Source: Rhizobium rhizoryzae
Lineage (GTDB): Bacteria; Pseudomonadota; Alphaproteobacteria; Rhizobiales; Rhizobiaceae
Direction: 5' to 3'
Assembly (NCBI RefSeq): GCF_011046895.1
Contig: NZ_CP049250.1
Coordinates: 2,888,501 to 2,952,500, forward strand
Length of the DNA: 64,000 nucleotides
Positions 37,924-47,449 of the stretch are shown piece by piece. The position numbers and the translations under genes are program-made. The number at the start of each line of letters is the position of its first letter. The stretch's first letter is position 1. The notes under the pieces are model-generated. The model was not told the DNA's origin. It did not search any database and saw nothing but the letters and a program-made list of their open reading frames with translations.

Positions 37924-38541
37924 ATGGCAGAGCTGTTTAACTGGCAAATCACGCTTCCCATCGCGCTGGCCGCACTTGCCTTTGGCTATCTGCTGGGCTC
38001 GATCCCCTTTGGGCTCCTCCTGACGAAGGCGGCCGGTCTCGGCGACATCCGCTCCATCGGTTCAGGCAATATCGGCGCCACAAACGTCTTGCGCACCGGC
38101 AACAAGAAGCTGGCTGCCGCCACGCTTCTGCTCGATGCATTGAAGGCTACGGTCGCTGCCCTTCTTGCCGCAGCCCTTTGGGGTCAGGAAGCCGGGTTGC
38201 TGGGTGGCTTTGCGGCTTTCCTCGGCCATCTTTTTCCGGTCTGGCTCGGTTTCAAGGGTGGAAAAGGTGTTGCAACCTATATTGGCACACTGCTGGGTAT
38301 TGCACCGGCAATGGTTCTGGTATTTGCATTTGTATGGCTGACAGTCGCAAAGCTCAGCAAATATTCATCTCTATCGGCGCTCGTCGCCACACTTCTTATC
38401 CCCGTCGTGCTCTGGCTCATCGGGGAACCAAAAATTGCACTGGTCATGGCCATCATGACCCTGATTACCTATTGGAAGCATAAGGCCAACATCGAGCGTC
38501 TGATCAACGGAACAGAAAGCAAGATCGGCCAGAAGGGATAA
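37924..38541 (+). CDS. plsY: Glycerol-3-phosphate acyltransferase PlsY
   Basis: Inner-membrane enzyme that transfers the acyl chain from acyl-phosphate to glycerol-3-phosphate, the first step of phospholipid synthesis. The 205-residue protein has about five transmembrane helices and the three cytoplasmic motifs: [55 protein letters not shown] and [20 protein letters not shown]. It lies 12 bp after the pseudo-dihydroorotase gene and just before dprA, likely in one transcript. Confidence 0.96.
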   Translation: MAELFNWQITLPIALAALAFGYLLGSIPFGLLLTKAAGLGDIRSIGSGNIGATNVLRTGNKKLAAATLLLDALKATVAALLAAALWGQEAGLLGGFAAFLGHLFPVWLGFKGGKGVATYIGTLLGIAPAMVLVFAFVWLTVAKLSKYSSLSALVATLLIPVVLWLIGEPKIALVMAIMTLITYWKHKANIERLINGTESKIGQKG

Positions 38542-38549
38542 GTTCCTCT

Positions 38550-39701
38550 GTGTCCTCCGGCAAAGAAAATCGGAGGGGGGTTGCACTCACGGACGCTCAA
38601 CGGACCGCCTGGCTCAGGCTGATTCGTAGCGACAATGTGGGACCTGCGACCTTCCGTGACCTCATCAATCATTTCGGCTCCGCCGACGCGGCTCTGGCTG
38701 CGATCCCTGAAATGTCGCGCCGGGGTGGCGCGGCACGTGCCATACGCGTGGCGACCGTCCAGCAGGCGGAGCAGGAACTGGAGATAGCTGCTCGTTTCAA
38801 TGCCAGGCTTGTGGGCATTGGAGAGCCGGACTACCCATTCGCACTTCGCCAGATTGACGCCGCCCCGCCCCTATTGGCGATGAAGGGAGACTTTGCCGCA
38901 GCCAACCGCCCTTCGGTGGGCATCGTCGGCTCACGCAACGCCTCGATCAGCGGAGCGAAAATCGCGGCGATGATCGCACGAGACTGCGGTCGCGCCGGTT
39001 ACACGATTACCTCGGGTCTCGCGCGCGGCATCGATACGGCCGCCCACCGGGCGAGCCTGGACACGGGAACCATTGCTGTGCTGGCGGGCGGCCTTGATCA
39101 GCCCTACCCGCCCGAGAATATTCCACTGCTTGGAGATATTACCGGCGGCGTTGGATTGTGCGTGAGCGAGATGCCGTTTGGATGGGAGCCCCGCGCCCGC
39201 GATTTTCCGCGCCGTAACCGGCTTATTGCAGGGATATCTCTTGGGGTGGTCGTCGTTGAAGCAGCCCAGCGTTCCGGATCTCTGATCACGGCTCGGCTGG
39301 CGGGCGACTTTGGACGTCTGGTCTTTGCGGTGCCCGGCTCACCGCTCGATCCAAGATGCCATGGTACCAACGATCTTCTGAAAAATGGCGGCATTGTCAC
39401 CACCTCATCGCAGGACGTCCTGGAGGCGCTGGCTCCCATTTCACAACTGGATCTTTTCAACGGTTCTACCATTGCAGAACCAGGCGAAGATGGAGCGTCG
39501 CCGTTGATGCATCCCCTTGATGACAGTGATCGCATGCGGATCACCAATGCTCTTGGTCCCACACCTGTCGAAATCGACGACATTATTCGTCATACGGAAA
39601 TTCCAGCAGCGACGGTTTACCTCGTGCTGCTGGAACTTGATCTAGCCGGACGGCTTCACCGGCATCCGGGCGGTTTAGTTTCTCTCCTGATGCAGAACTG
39701 A
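38550..39701 (+). CDS. dprA: DNA-processing protein DprA
   Basis: DprA binds incoming single-stranded DNA and loads RecA during transformation; it is also widespread in non-competent species. The 383-residue protein has an N-terminal SAM-like domain, the Rossmann core (GIVGSRNASISGAKIAAMIARDCGRAGYTITSGLARGIDTAAH, ending GSLITARLAGDFGR and GCHGTNDLL-like PRCHGTNDLLKNGG), and a C-terminal winged-helix domain (DDIIRHTEIPAATVYLVLLELDLAGRL). It starts at GTG 38550, 8 bp after plsY. The 3' end overlaps a small opposite-strand gene by 27 bp. Confidence 0.94.
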   Translation: MSSGKENRRGVALTDAQRTAWLRLIRSDNVGPATFRDLINHFGSADAALAAIPEMSRRGGAARAIRVATVQQAEQELEIAARFNARLVGIGEPDYPFALRQIDAAPPLLAMKGDFAAANRPSVGIVGSRNASISGAKIAAMIARDCGRAGYTITSGLARGIDTAAHRASLDTGTIAVLAGGLDQPYPPENIPLLGDITGGVGLCVSEMPFGWEPRARDFPRRNRLIAGISLGVVVVEAAQRSGSLITARLAGDFGRLVFAVPGSPLDPRCHGTNDLLKNGGIVTTSSQDVLEALAPISQLDLFNGSTIAEPGEDGASPLMHPLDDSDRMRITNALGPTPVEIDDIIRHTEIPAATVYLVLLELDLAGRLHRHPGGLVSLLMQN

Positions 39702-39884
39702 CCGCGGGCGTCGCCCGGACAACATATCGCCGGATTCGACATAGGCCATTTCAAGGAGATAGCAGAGCATATCTGCATTCTCCTTGTGGGCCACCTGCCG
39801 CAATTGACCCAGCATGTGCCGAACATAGGCGATGTTGGATCGCCACTCCTCATTATTGGTTTGCTTTAAAGATGGTTCAACCAT
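39675..39884 (-). CDS. Small conserved-looking hypothetical protein
   Basis: A 69-residue ORF starting at ATG 39884 (MVEPSLKQTNNEEW). The sequence is soluble and helical, with a Leu-spaced middle (IAYVRHMLGQLRQVAHKENADMLCYLLEMAYVESGDML) and a basic tail. It resembles small rhizobial hypothetical proteins with no known role; I can give no function. The region upstream (39885-40131) has room for its promoter. Its end overlaps dprA by 27 bp on the other strand. Confidence 0.6.
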   Translation of the reverse strand: MVEPSLKQTNNEEWRSNIAYVRHMLGQLRQVAHKENADMLCYLLEMAYVESGDMLSGRRPRSVLHQERN

Positions 39885-40131
39885 CTTGGCCTCGCTAAAA
39901 TAACTTAAAATAATGCACGTCCAGGGTGTGCATTCCTGAGCGCGCTCGCAATGTGACATTTCTCATCTAAGATTGCAATATCGCATTAATCCTCTTATGG
40001 TTGTATCGACGCGAGAGGCAAAAATGCAGCCTCCCTCTTGACCGCAGACAAAACGCCCTCCATGTCGGGAGGTCAGTTTCAAGCCGAAGCGCTATTTTCT
40101 CGCTTTGTCGCACCTCTCAGAGAAAAAAGTT

Positions 40132-42792
40132 ATGAATGTCGTAGTTGTAGAATCCCCTGCCAAGGCCAAGACAATCAACAAGTATCTTGGATCAGGCTTC
40201 AAGGTTCTCGCTTCCTTTGGCCACGTCCGTGACTTGCCCGCGAAAGACGGCTCCGTCCTGCCCGATCAGGATTTCGAGATGTCCTGGGAAGTCGACAGCG
40301 CATCCGCCAAGCGCATGAAAGATATTGCGGATGCCGTGAAAGGCTCCGATGGACTTTTTCTCGCGACCGACCCGGATCGCGAAGGTGAGGCCATTTCCTG
40401 GCACGTTCTCGATCTTCTCAAGAAAAAGAAGGTCATTGGCGATAAGCCAGTCAAGCGCGTGGTGTTCAACGCCATCACGAAGAAGGCCGTGCTCGATGCA
40501 ATGGCAAACCCGCGCGATATCGACATATCGCTGGTGGATGCCTACCTCGCCCGTCGTGCGCTGGATTATCTTGTCGGTTTCAACCTTTCGCCGGTTTTGT
40601 GGCGCAAGCTTCCGGGTGCTCGCTCTGCTGGCCGCGTGCAATCCGTTGCTTTGCGTCTCGTTTGTGATCGGGAAAATGAAATCGAGCGTTTCGTTCCGGA
40701 AGAATACTGGAACATCTCCGCGCTTCTGAAGACGCCGCGGGGCGATGAATTCGAAGCCAAGCTGGTTTCTGCCGATGGGAAGCGGATACAAAGCAAGGGC
40801 GTCAAGAACGGTGAGGATGCTGGCCGTCTGAAGGCGCTCTTGGAAGGCGCTGCCTATTCGGTCGAATCGGTCGAGGCAAAGCCCGTCAAGCGCAATCCCG
40901 GCCCTCCCTTCACGACCTCTACCCTGCAGCAGGCTGCCTCCTCGAACCTCGGTTTCTCTGCTTCGCGCACCATGCAGGTCGCACAGAAGCTCTACGAAGG
41001 CGTGGACATCGGCGGTGAAACAGTCGGTCTGATCACCTACATGCGTACCGATGGCGTGCAGATGGCGCCGGAGGCGATCGATGCGGCCCGCCGCGCGATC
41101 GGCGATCAATTCGGTGAGCGCTATCTGCCCGAAAAGGCGCGCTTCTATTCCACGAAGGCCAAGAATGCGCAGGAAGCGCACGAAGCCATTCGTCCCACCG
41201 ACTTCAATCGCTCGCCGGACAAGGTCCGCAAGTTCCTGGATGGCGATCAGCTTCGCCTCTACGAACTCGTCTGGAAGCGCGGTATCGCCAGCCAGATGGC
41301 GTCTGCCGAAATGGAACGCACGACAGTCGAGATTAACGCCGTAAACGGCTCAGACCGCGCGGGCTTGCGGGCTGTCGGCTCTGTTGTCCGCTTCGACGGA
41401 TTTCTTGCTGCCTATATGGATCATCGCGACGATGGTGACGCGGGTGAGGACGACGAGGATGGCCGCCTCCCCGAAATCAATGCGCGGGAGAAGCTGGACA
41501 AATCGAAGGTCAATTCAAGCCAGCACTTTACGGAGCCGCCGCCACGCTACTCGGAAGCGTCTCTGATCAAGAAGATGGAAGAGTTGGGCATCGGGCGTCC
41601 TTCGACCTACGCTGCGACACTGAAGACGCTCAGCGACCGCGAATACATTGTTATTGAAAAGCGCAAGCTGATCCCTCATTCCAAGGGTCGGCTGGTTACT
41701 GCCTTCCTCGAGAATTTCTTCACGAAGTATGTGGAATACGATTTCACCGCCGATCTGGAAGAGAAGCTCGACAAGATTTCAGCTGGCGAACTGAACTGGA
41801 AGCAGGTGCTCAGAGAGTTCTGGGACGCCTTCTTCGCCCAGATCGAAGATACGAAGGAACTTCGCGTTACCAATGTTCTGGACGCGCTGAACGAAGCTCT
41901 GGCTCCCCTGGTTTTCCCGAAGCGGGAAGATGGCAGCGATCCGCGCATCTGCCAGGTCTGTGGGACGGGTAACCTTTCCCTGAAGCTCGGCAAGTACGGT
42001 GCCTTCGTCGGATGCTCCAACTATCCTGAATGCAACTACACCCGTCAGCTGTCCTCCGACGGGGCTGAAGCGGAAGCTGCGGCCCTCAACGAACCAAAGG
42101 CGCTAGGCCAGGATCCGATGACCGGCGAGGAACTGACCCTGCGATCCGGTCGTTTTGGACCTTACATTCAGCGCGGAGACGGCAAAGACGCGAAGCGGTC
42201 TTCGCTGCCACGCGGATGGAAGCCCGAAGACATCGATCACGAGAAGGCTCTGGCCCTTATCAATCTTCCGCGGGATGTGGGCCAACACCCCGAAACCAGC
42301 AAGATGATCTCGGCCGGCCTTGGTCGCTACGGGCCTTTCCTGCTGCATGATGGCACCTATGCCAACCTTGAAAGCATCGAGGATGTGTTCAGCATTGGCT
42401 TGAACCGCGCTGTGACAGTCCTCGCTGAGAAGCAGAGCAAGGGCGCAGGGCGCGGGCGGACTGCCGCCGCAGCTCTGAAAGAACTGGGCGATCATCCGAG
42501 CGGTGGCGCCATGACGGTTCGCGAGGGACGCTACGGTCCCTATATCAATTGGGGCAAGGTCAATGCCACACTGCCAAAGGGCAAGGATCCGCAAAGTGTG
42601 ACCGTTGAAGAGGCTCTTGCGCTTCTGACCGAGAAGGCTGGCAAGGCACCGGCCGCAAAGGGCAAGGCTACGAAATCCACCAAGGCGACCAAAGCAGAAG
42701 CCGCTGACGCCAAGCCGAAAAAGACGGCAACCAAGGCAAAATCTGCCGCCAAGCCGAAGGCAGCTACGAAAGCAAAGAAGACGGACACGTGA
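40132..42792 (+). CDS. topA: DNA topoisomerase I
   Basis: Type IA topoisomerase that relaxes negative supercoils. The 886-residue protein has the Toprim domain with E7 (VVVESPAKAKTINKYLG) and D80-x-D82-x-E84, the catalytic tyrosine in LITYMRTDGVQM, one intact C4 zinc finger (CQVCGTGNLSLKLGKYGAFVGC...C), and later zinc-free repeats with GRFGPYIQ, GRYGPFLL and GRYGPYIN. The C-terminal 50 residues are an alanine/lysine-rich histone H1-like tail. I choose ATG 40132 because the family opens MNVVVVESPAKAK; the frame from 40105 adds nine odd residues. Its stop overlaps the rnr start. Confidence 0.96.
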   Translation: MNVVVVESPAKAKTINKYLGSGFKVLASFGHVRDLPAKDGSVLPDQDFEMSWEVDSASAKRMKDIADAVKGSDGLFLATDPDREGEAISWHVLDLLKKKKVIGDKPVKRVVFNAITKKAVLDAMANPRDIDISLVDAYLARRALDYLVGFNLSPVLWRKLPGARSAGRVQSVALRLVCDRENEIERFVPEEYWNISALLKTPRGDEFEAKLVSADGKRIQSKGVKNGEDAGRLKALLEGAAYSVESVEAKPVKRNPGPPFTTSTLQQAASSNLGFSASRTMQVAQKLYEGVDIGGETVGLITYMRTDGVQMAPEAIDAARRAIGDQFGERYLPEKARFYSTKAKNAQEAHEAIRPTDFNRSPDKVRKFLDGDQLRLYELVWKRGIASQMASAEMERTTVEINAVNGSDRAGLRAVGSVVRFDGFLAAYMDHRDDGDAGEDDEDGRLPEINAREKLDKSKVNSSQHFTEPPPRYSEASLIKKMEELGIGRPSTYAATLKTLSDREYIVIEKRKLIPHSKGRLVTAFLENFFTKYVEYDFTADLEEKLDKISAGELNWKQVLREFWDAFFAQIEDTKELRVTNVLDALNEALAPLVFPKREDGSDPRICQVCGTGNLSLKLGKYGAFVGCSNYPECNYTRQLSSDGAEAEAAALNEPKALGQDPMTGEELTLRSGRFGPYIQRGDGKDAKRSSLPRGWKPEDIDHEKALALINLPRDVGQHPETSKMISAGLGRYGPFLLHDGTYANLESIEDVFSIGLNRAVTVLAEKQSKGAGRGRTAAAALKELGDHPSGGAMTVREGRYGPYINWGKVNATLPKGKDPQSVTVEEALALLTEKAGKAPAAKGKATKSTKATKAEAADAKPKKTATKAKSAAKPKAATKAKKTDT

Positions 42793-45146
42793 GCAAGAAA
42801 CCGCGCGAAGACAGAAAACCCGTTCCGGTTGGCCGCAAAGCCGCCCTTCGCGCGGAAAAGGCCGCTCTGGGCGATCCCAATGTGATCGTCCACGGCGTTG
42901 TTCCGCCCCGCGATATTCTGCTGCAATTCATTTCCGATAACCCGGACCGCGCCTCAAAGCGGGAAATCGCCAAGGCCTTCGGTCTCAAGGGTGATACCCG
43001 CGTCGAGCTCAAGGATGTGCTGCGCGATCTGGAAGACGAAGGTCTTCTTCAGAAGAGCCGCAAGGCGCTGATGCGGCCGGGTGGCCTGCCGCCCATGACA
43101 GTGCTGGACATCACGACCCGCAGCAAGGACGGCGAACTGATTGCCCGGCCTGCCGAATGGCCAGATGATGGTGGCGTTGCGCCTGCGGTTTTGATCCGGC
43201 AGTCCTCCGATAACCGCAGCAAGAGCAAGACGCCCGCTGCCGGACTTGGCGACCGCGTGCTTGCGAAGATCTTCCCGAACAAGGATCGATCCGGTCCCGC
43301 CTATACGGCGCGCGTCGTCAAGATCATCGACAAGCACCGTAATGCTTCCCTCGGTGTCATTCGCATGATGCCGGAGGGTGGAGCGCGATTGATGCCGATT
43401 GATCGCCGCGGCGAGGAAATGCAGATTTCCGCCAGTGATCTTGGCGATGCCAAGGACGGCGATCTGATCGAGGCTGATGTTCTGCGTGGCAATCGCTTCG
43501 GACTGACCCGTGCGAAGGTACTATCGGTGATCGGCTCTGTTGCGTCCGAGAAGGCAATCTCGATGATTGCCATCTATTCGCATGGCATTCCGCACGTCTT
43601 TCCGAAGCAGGTTCTGGATGAGGCGGGAGACGCAAAGCCCGCCAGCATGACGAAACGGGAGGACTGGCGGCATGTGCCGCTGGTCACCATCGATCCGGCC
43701 GATGCCAAGGACCATGACGACGCCGTTTATGCTGAACCCGACCCATCGCCGGATAATCCGGATGGCGTCATCGTCACGGTCGCAATCGCGGATGTGTCCT
43801 ATTATGTCCGGACGGGATCGCCACTCGACCGCGAAGCGTTGAAACGTGGCAATTCGGTCTACTTCCCGGATCGCGTCGTGCCGATGTTGCCGGAGCGCAT
43901 TTCAAATAACCTCTGCTCGCTGCGCGAGGGCGAAGATCGGCCGGCGCTCGCAGTCCGTATGGTCTTCTCCAAGGACGGCAAGAAGGCGGGCCACACCTTT
44001 CATCGCATCATGATGAAGAGTGCCGCCAAGCTCTCCTACAACCAAGCGCAAGCGGCCATCGACGGCAAACCGGACGACAAATCCGGGCCGCTTCTGGATC
44101 CCATCCTGAAGCCGCTCTGGCATGCCTATGCGATCATGAAGCGTGGCCGCGACCGGCGCCAGCCGCTGGAACTGGATATGCCGGAACGCAAGATCCTGCT
44201 GAAGCCGGATGGCACCGTCGACAAGGTTGTCATCCCGGAGCGTCTGGACGCGCACAAACTCATCGAAGAGATGATGATCCAGGCCAACGTCGCTGCTGCG
44301 GAAACACTGGAGAAGCAGCGTCAGCCGCTGATCTATCGTGTGCACGATGCGCCGTCGCTTGCCAAGCAGGAGGTCCTGCGGGAATTCCTGGCCACGCTCG
44401 GCATCCCGATGGCGAAAGGCGGACAGGTGCGGGCAAACTCCTTCAACGGCATTCTCGCGAAGGCTGAAGACACGCCGCATCAGGTGATGGTCAACGAGAT
44501 GGTTCTGCGCAGCCAGAGCCAGGCCGTCTACAGCCCTGACAATCTTGGCCACTTCGGCCTGAACCTGATGAAGTATGCGCACTTCACCTCGCCAATCCGC
44601 CGCTATGCGGACCTTATTGTTCACCGTGCCCTCGTGCGCGCTTTGGGTCTAGGCGAAGGCGGACTTTCGCCTGAGGAAGAAACGCAGCTCGACGACATTG
44701 CCGCAGAGATTTCCACTTTCGAACGACGCGCCATGGCGGCCGAGCGCGACACGATTAACCGTCTGATTGCCCATCATCTAGCAGAGCGGGTCGGCCAAGA
44801 GTTCGAAGGCCGCGTCTCTGGCGTGACGAAAGCGGGACTATTTGTCACGCTGCCGACCTATGGTGCAGATGGCTTCGTGCCGGTATCCACGCTGGGGTCG
44901 GATTATTTTGTCTATGATGAAGCCAGACAGGCACTCATCGGCGAACGGCATGGTCTTGGCTACCAGTTGGGCGATTCTGTCGACGTGCGTCTGGCAGAGG
45001 CGATACCTCTTGCGGGCGCACTGCGCTTCGAAATGCTGAGCGAAGGCCAGAAGATGGGCGTAGCAACTCGCTCGTTCCACAAATCTGGACGGCGCAGTCG
45101 TTCAGCACCAAAACGACCAGGGACCAGACCACCGCGCCGCAACTGA
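42789..45146 (+). CDS. rnr: Ribonuclease R
   Basis: A 3'-5' exoribonuclease that degrades structured RNA, including rRNA and tmRNA-tagged messages. The 785-residue protein has N-terminal winged-helix and cold-shock domains, the RNB domain with the catalytic cluster DPADAKDHDDAVYAEPD, GHFGLNLMKYAHFTSPIRRYADLIVHR, and a C-terminal S1 domain (GRVSGVTKAGLFVTLPTYGADGFV) followed by a basic tail (RRSRSAPKRPGTRPPRRN). It starts at GTG 42789, overlapping the topA stop by 4 bp (GTGA), so the two are translationally coupled. Confidence 0.96.
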   Translation: MSKKPREDRKPVPVGRKAALRAEKAALGDPNVIVHGVVPPRDILLQFISDNPDRASKREIAKAFGLKGDTRVELKDVLRDLEDEGLLQKSRKALMRPGGLPPMTVLDITTRSKDGELIARPAEWPDDGGVAPAVLIRQSSDNRSKSKTPAAGLGDRVLAKIFPNKDRSGPAYTARVVKIIDKHRNASLGVIRMMPEGGARLMPIDRRGEEMQISASDLGDAKDGDLIEADVLRGNRFGLTRAKVLSVIGSVASEKAISMIAIYSHGIPHVFPKQVLDEAGDAKPASMTKREDWRHVPLVTIDPADAKDHDDAVYAEPDPSPDNPDGVIVTVAIADVSYYVRTGSPLDREALKRGNSVYFPDRVVPMLPERISNNLCSLREGEDRPALAVRMVFSKDGKKAGHTFHRIMMKSAAKLSYNQAQAAIDGKPDDKSGPLLDPILKPLWHAYAIMKRGRDRRQPLELDMPERKILLKPDGTVDKVVIPERLDAHKLIEEMMIQANVAAAETLEKQRQPLIYRVHDAPSLAKQEVLREFLATLGIPMAKGGQVRANSFNGILAKAEDTPHQVMVNEMVLRSQSQAVYSPDNLGHFGLNLMKYAHFTSPIRRYADLIVHRALVRALGLGEGGLSPEEETQLDDIAAEISTFERRAMAAERDTINRLIAHHLAERVGQEFEGRVSGVTKAGLFVTLPTYGADGFVPVSTLGSDYFVYDEARQALIGERHGLGYQLGDSVDVRLAEAIPLAGALRFEMLSEGQKMGVATRSFHKSGRRSRSAPKRPGTRPPRRN

Positions 45147-45211
45147 CATTGGTTGGCGCCGCCAGCGGCGTCAGATCTGGTTCGTGGTCTATTCGTGTAT
45201 AGGAGAAGGCA

Positions 45212-45676
45212 ATGGCCGAGCAGCAAGCATTATCAACTCCTGTAAAGCCAGTTCGGTTTGGAGGCGCGCAGGAGCCTGAGCGGCAACTGGGTCAATCCAT
45301 CATGCGTGGACTGCGTTGTACCTGTCCTAGATGTGGCACTGGTCGTCTGTTCAAGGCGTTTCTGAAGCCGGTGGAGCAATGCTCTGCTTGTGGTGAAGAT
45401 CTGCACCACCAGCGGGCCGATGACCTGCCCCCTTACCTCGTCATCTTCATCGTGGGTCACGTGACCGTCGGTGGATTCATGATGACAGATATGGTCTGGC
45501 AATTGTCCGTCTGGACGCATCTGGCGATCTGGACGCCAATCACAATCCTTATGGCGCTGCTGATGATGCAGCCAATCAAGGGGGGCGTGATCGGCCTGCA
45601 GTGGGCGCTGAAAATGCACGGTTTCGGAAAAGAAGATGAGAGTGTCGACCCCGGCCGAGGCGGCCCAATTGATTGA
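45212..45676 (+). CDS. DUF983 domain membrane protein
   Basis: A 154-residue protein with a C4 zinc-ribbon-like motif (CTCPRCGTGRLFKAFLKPVEQCSACGEDL) followed by the DDLPPYLVIFIVGHV membrane helix and a second helix (LAIWTPITILMALLMMQPIKGGVIGLQWAL). This is the DUF983 family, whose function is unknown; it is usually near rnr or cytochrome oxidase assembly genes. It follows rnr by 65 bp. Confidence 0.88.
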   Translation: MAEQQALSTPVKPVRFGGAQEPERQLGQSIMRGLRCTCPRCGTGRLFKAFLKPVEQCSACGEDLHHQRADDLPPYLVIFIVGHVTVGGFMMTDMVWQLSVWTHLAIWTPITILMALLMMQPIKGGVIGLQWALKMHGFGKEDESVDPGRGGPID

Positions 45677-45922
45677 CTGGTAACACGTCGTCAAAGCGTG
45701 AACATCCTGATGCCCCAATCTTTAACAATGAAGACATCGACGAAACTCGCGGTCACCTGACATCCAGCAGTCATGCAAGCACGTTATGAGGCTGCATGAT
45801 TGCTCAGAACGGAAGCCTTCTTCATTGAAGATTTTGCCGGTACCGCTTCACCACGTGTCGATTGCAGATTATATCGACCTCGGCCGCGCCGAATTTGCGC
45901 GTAAAACCTAAGCGACGGGCAG

Positions 45923-47134
45923 ATGGATTCATATTCGAAGGACAAGCACAATCCCAGCCAGGGAGACGGCGATAGCTGCCACCCGGAAGAGATCCACTGG
46001 CCTTCGCTGTTTGCTGCGATCTCGGCGATCAGCGCCGTTGGCATCGCGATCGGACTAGGGCTGCCCCTGCTCAGCATCATCCTGGAAAAGCGCGGCATAT
46101 CATCGACACTGATTGGGCTCAATTCGGCCATGGCCGGCGTGGCAGCCATGGCCGCTGCTCCGATAACCACCAAGCTGGCCCATGATTTTGGCGTTGCCAG
46201 AACGATGCTCTGGGCCGTGGTGCTGGCCGCTGTCAGTGCGCTGGGGTTCTACTACGCGACAGAGTTCTGGATGTGGTTTCCGCTGCGCGTGGGCTTTCAC
46301 GGCGCCACGACAACGCTCTTCATTCTTTCGGAGTTCTGGATCAATGCCGCCGCACCGCCCCGCAAGCGGGGACTGGTTCTCGGTATCTATGCGACCGTAC
46401 TTGCCGTTGGCTTTGCCATCGGGCCGCTGATCTTCTCGAAGATCGGCAGCGAAGGCATCCTTCCCTTCGCTGTCGGCGCTGCGGCGATCATGTTGGCCTT
46501 CATCCCGATCTATATTGCGCGCGGCGAAAATCCGGTTCTTGACGAGAAACCGCAGCAACATTTCCTGCGCTATGTCTTTCTCGTTCCCATGGCGACAGCA
46601 GCCGTCTTTGTCTTCGGTGCCGTTGAAGTGGGCGGATTGTCACTCTTCCCGGTCTACGCAAACCGTGTAGGCCTGCCAGAAGCAAGCGCCGCACAGTTGC
46701 TGACCATCATGGGAATTGGCAACATGGTCTTCCAGATCCCGTTTGGCATGATTTCCGACCGCCTCAAGGACCGCAGACCAATGCTCTTCCTGATGGCTCT
46801 GGCGGGCCTGCTAGGCGCTCTGGCACTTCCTTACCTTATCCATCACTGGTGGCTGATGGCAGGCCTGCTGCTGGTCTGGGGTGGCTGCGTGTCCGGCCTC
46901 TATACAGTCGGGCTTGCGCACCTCGGATCTCGACTCACAGGATCTGATCTCGCTGCCGCCAATGCTGCCTTCGTTTTCAGCTATGCAGTCGGCACAGTCG
47001 CCGGACCGCAGGCTGTCGGAGTTTCGATCGATTTGGCAGGCAACAACGGGTTTGCGTGGGCACTTGCCGGTTTCTTTGCCCTATATGTGGTGATATTCAT
47101 CGTTCGGACGGTTTTCAGCCGTCAACGGACTTGA
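45923..47134 (+). CDS. Major facilitator superfamily transporter
   Basis: The 403-residue protein has about twelve hydrophobic helices, a polar N-terminal tail (DSYSKDKHNPSQGDGDS), and the MFS-type loop after helix 2 in altered form. Later segments such as QIPFGMISDRLKDRRPMLFLMAL match the D-R-x-G-R-[KR] loop after helix 8. It resembles the YcaD/UPF0226-like group of drug- or sugar-type exporters. The substrate cannot be assigned. It stands alone between DUF983 and rpmG. Confidence 0.87.
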   Translation: MDSYSKDKHNPSQGDGDSCHPEEIHWPSLFAAISAISAVGIAIGLGLPLLSIILEKRGISSTLIGLNSAMAGVAAMAAAPITTKLAHDFGVARTMLWAVVLAAVSALGFYYATEFWMWFPLRVGFHGATTTLFILSEFWINAAAPPRKRGLVLGIYATVLAVGFAIGPLIFSKIGSEGILPFAVGAAAIMLAFIPIYIARGENPVLDEKPQQHFLRYVFLVPMATAAVFVFGAVEVGGLSLFPVYANRVGLPEASAAQLLTIMGIGNMVFQIPFGMISDRLKDRRPMLFLMALAGLLGALALPYLIHHWWLMAGLLLVWGGCVSGLYTVGLAHLGSRLTGSDLAAANAAFVFSYAVGTVAGPQAVGVSIDLAGNNGFAWALAGFFALYVVIFIVRTVFSRQRT

Positions 47135-47228
47135 CTTTTCGGGCGCGATTTGTAGTTTCGCGCCAGAATTTGCCGTGGACCAAGTGAAGGCGTCCGCGGC
47201 TTGATTTTTTATTAGAGGCAGGAAGACC

Positions 47229-47396
47229 ATGGCGAAAGCTACGACCATCAAGATCAAGCTGCTGTCGACGGCCGATACAGGTTTCTTCTACGTGACGACG
47301 AAGAACAGCCGTACGTTCACGGACAAGATGACGAAGACGAAGTACGACCCGATCGCTCGCAAGCATGTCGAGTTCAAGGAAACCAAGATCAAGTAA
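47229..47396 (+). CDS. rpmG: 50S ribosomal protein L33
   Basis: The 55-residue L33 protein ([20 protein letters not shown]...[12 protein letters not shown]) is the zinc-free form, lacking the CxxC pairs of the other type. It binds near the E site. A GAGGCAGGAAG ribosome site precedes the ATG at 47229, 95 bp after the MFS gene, and a strong terminator follows within 25 bp. The reading frames opposite to it are shadows. Confidence 0.97.
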   Translation: MAKATTIKIKLLSTADTGFFYVTTKNSRTFTDKMTKTKYDPIARKHVEFKETKIK

Positions 47397-47415
47397 TTTG
47401 ATCTGAATTCCGTTT

Positions 47416-47449
47416 AAAAAGCGCGGCACCTCGGTGTCGCGCTTTTTTG
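47416..47449 (+). terminator. Rho-independent terminator of rpmG
   Basis: A 9-bp stem GCGCGGCAC/GTGTCGCGC (one G-T pair) with a CTCG tetraloop is preceded by AAAAA and followed by TTTTTTG, 25 bp after the L33 stop. Confidence 0.93.
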
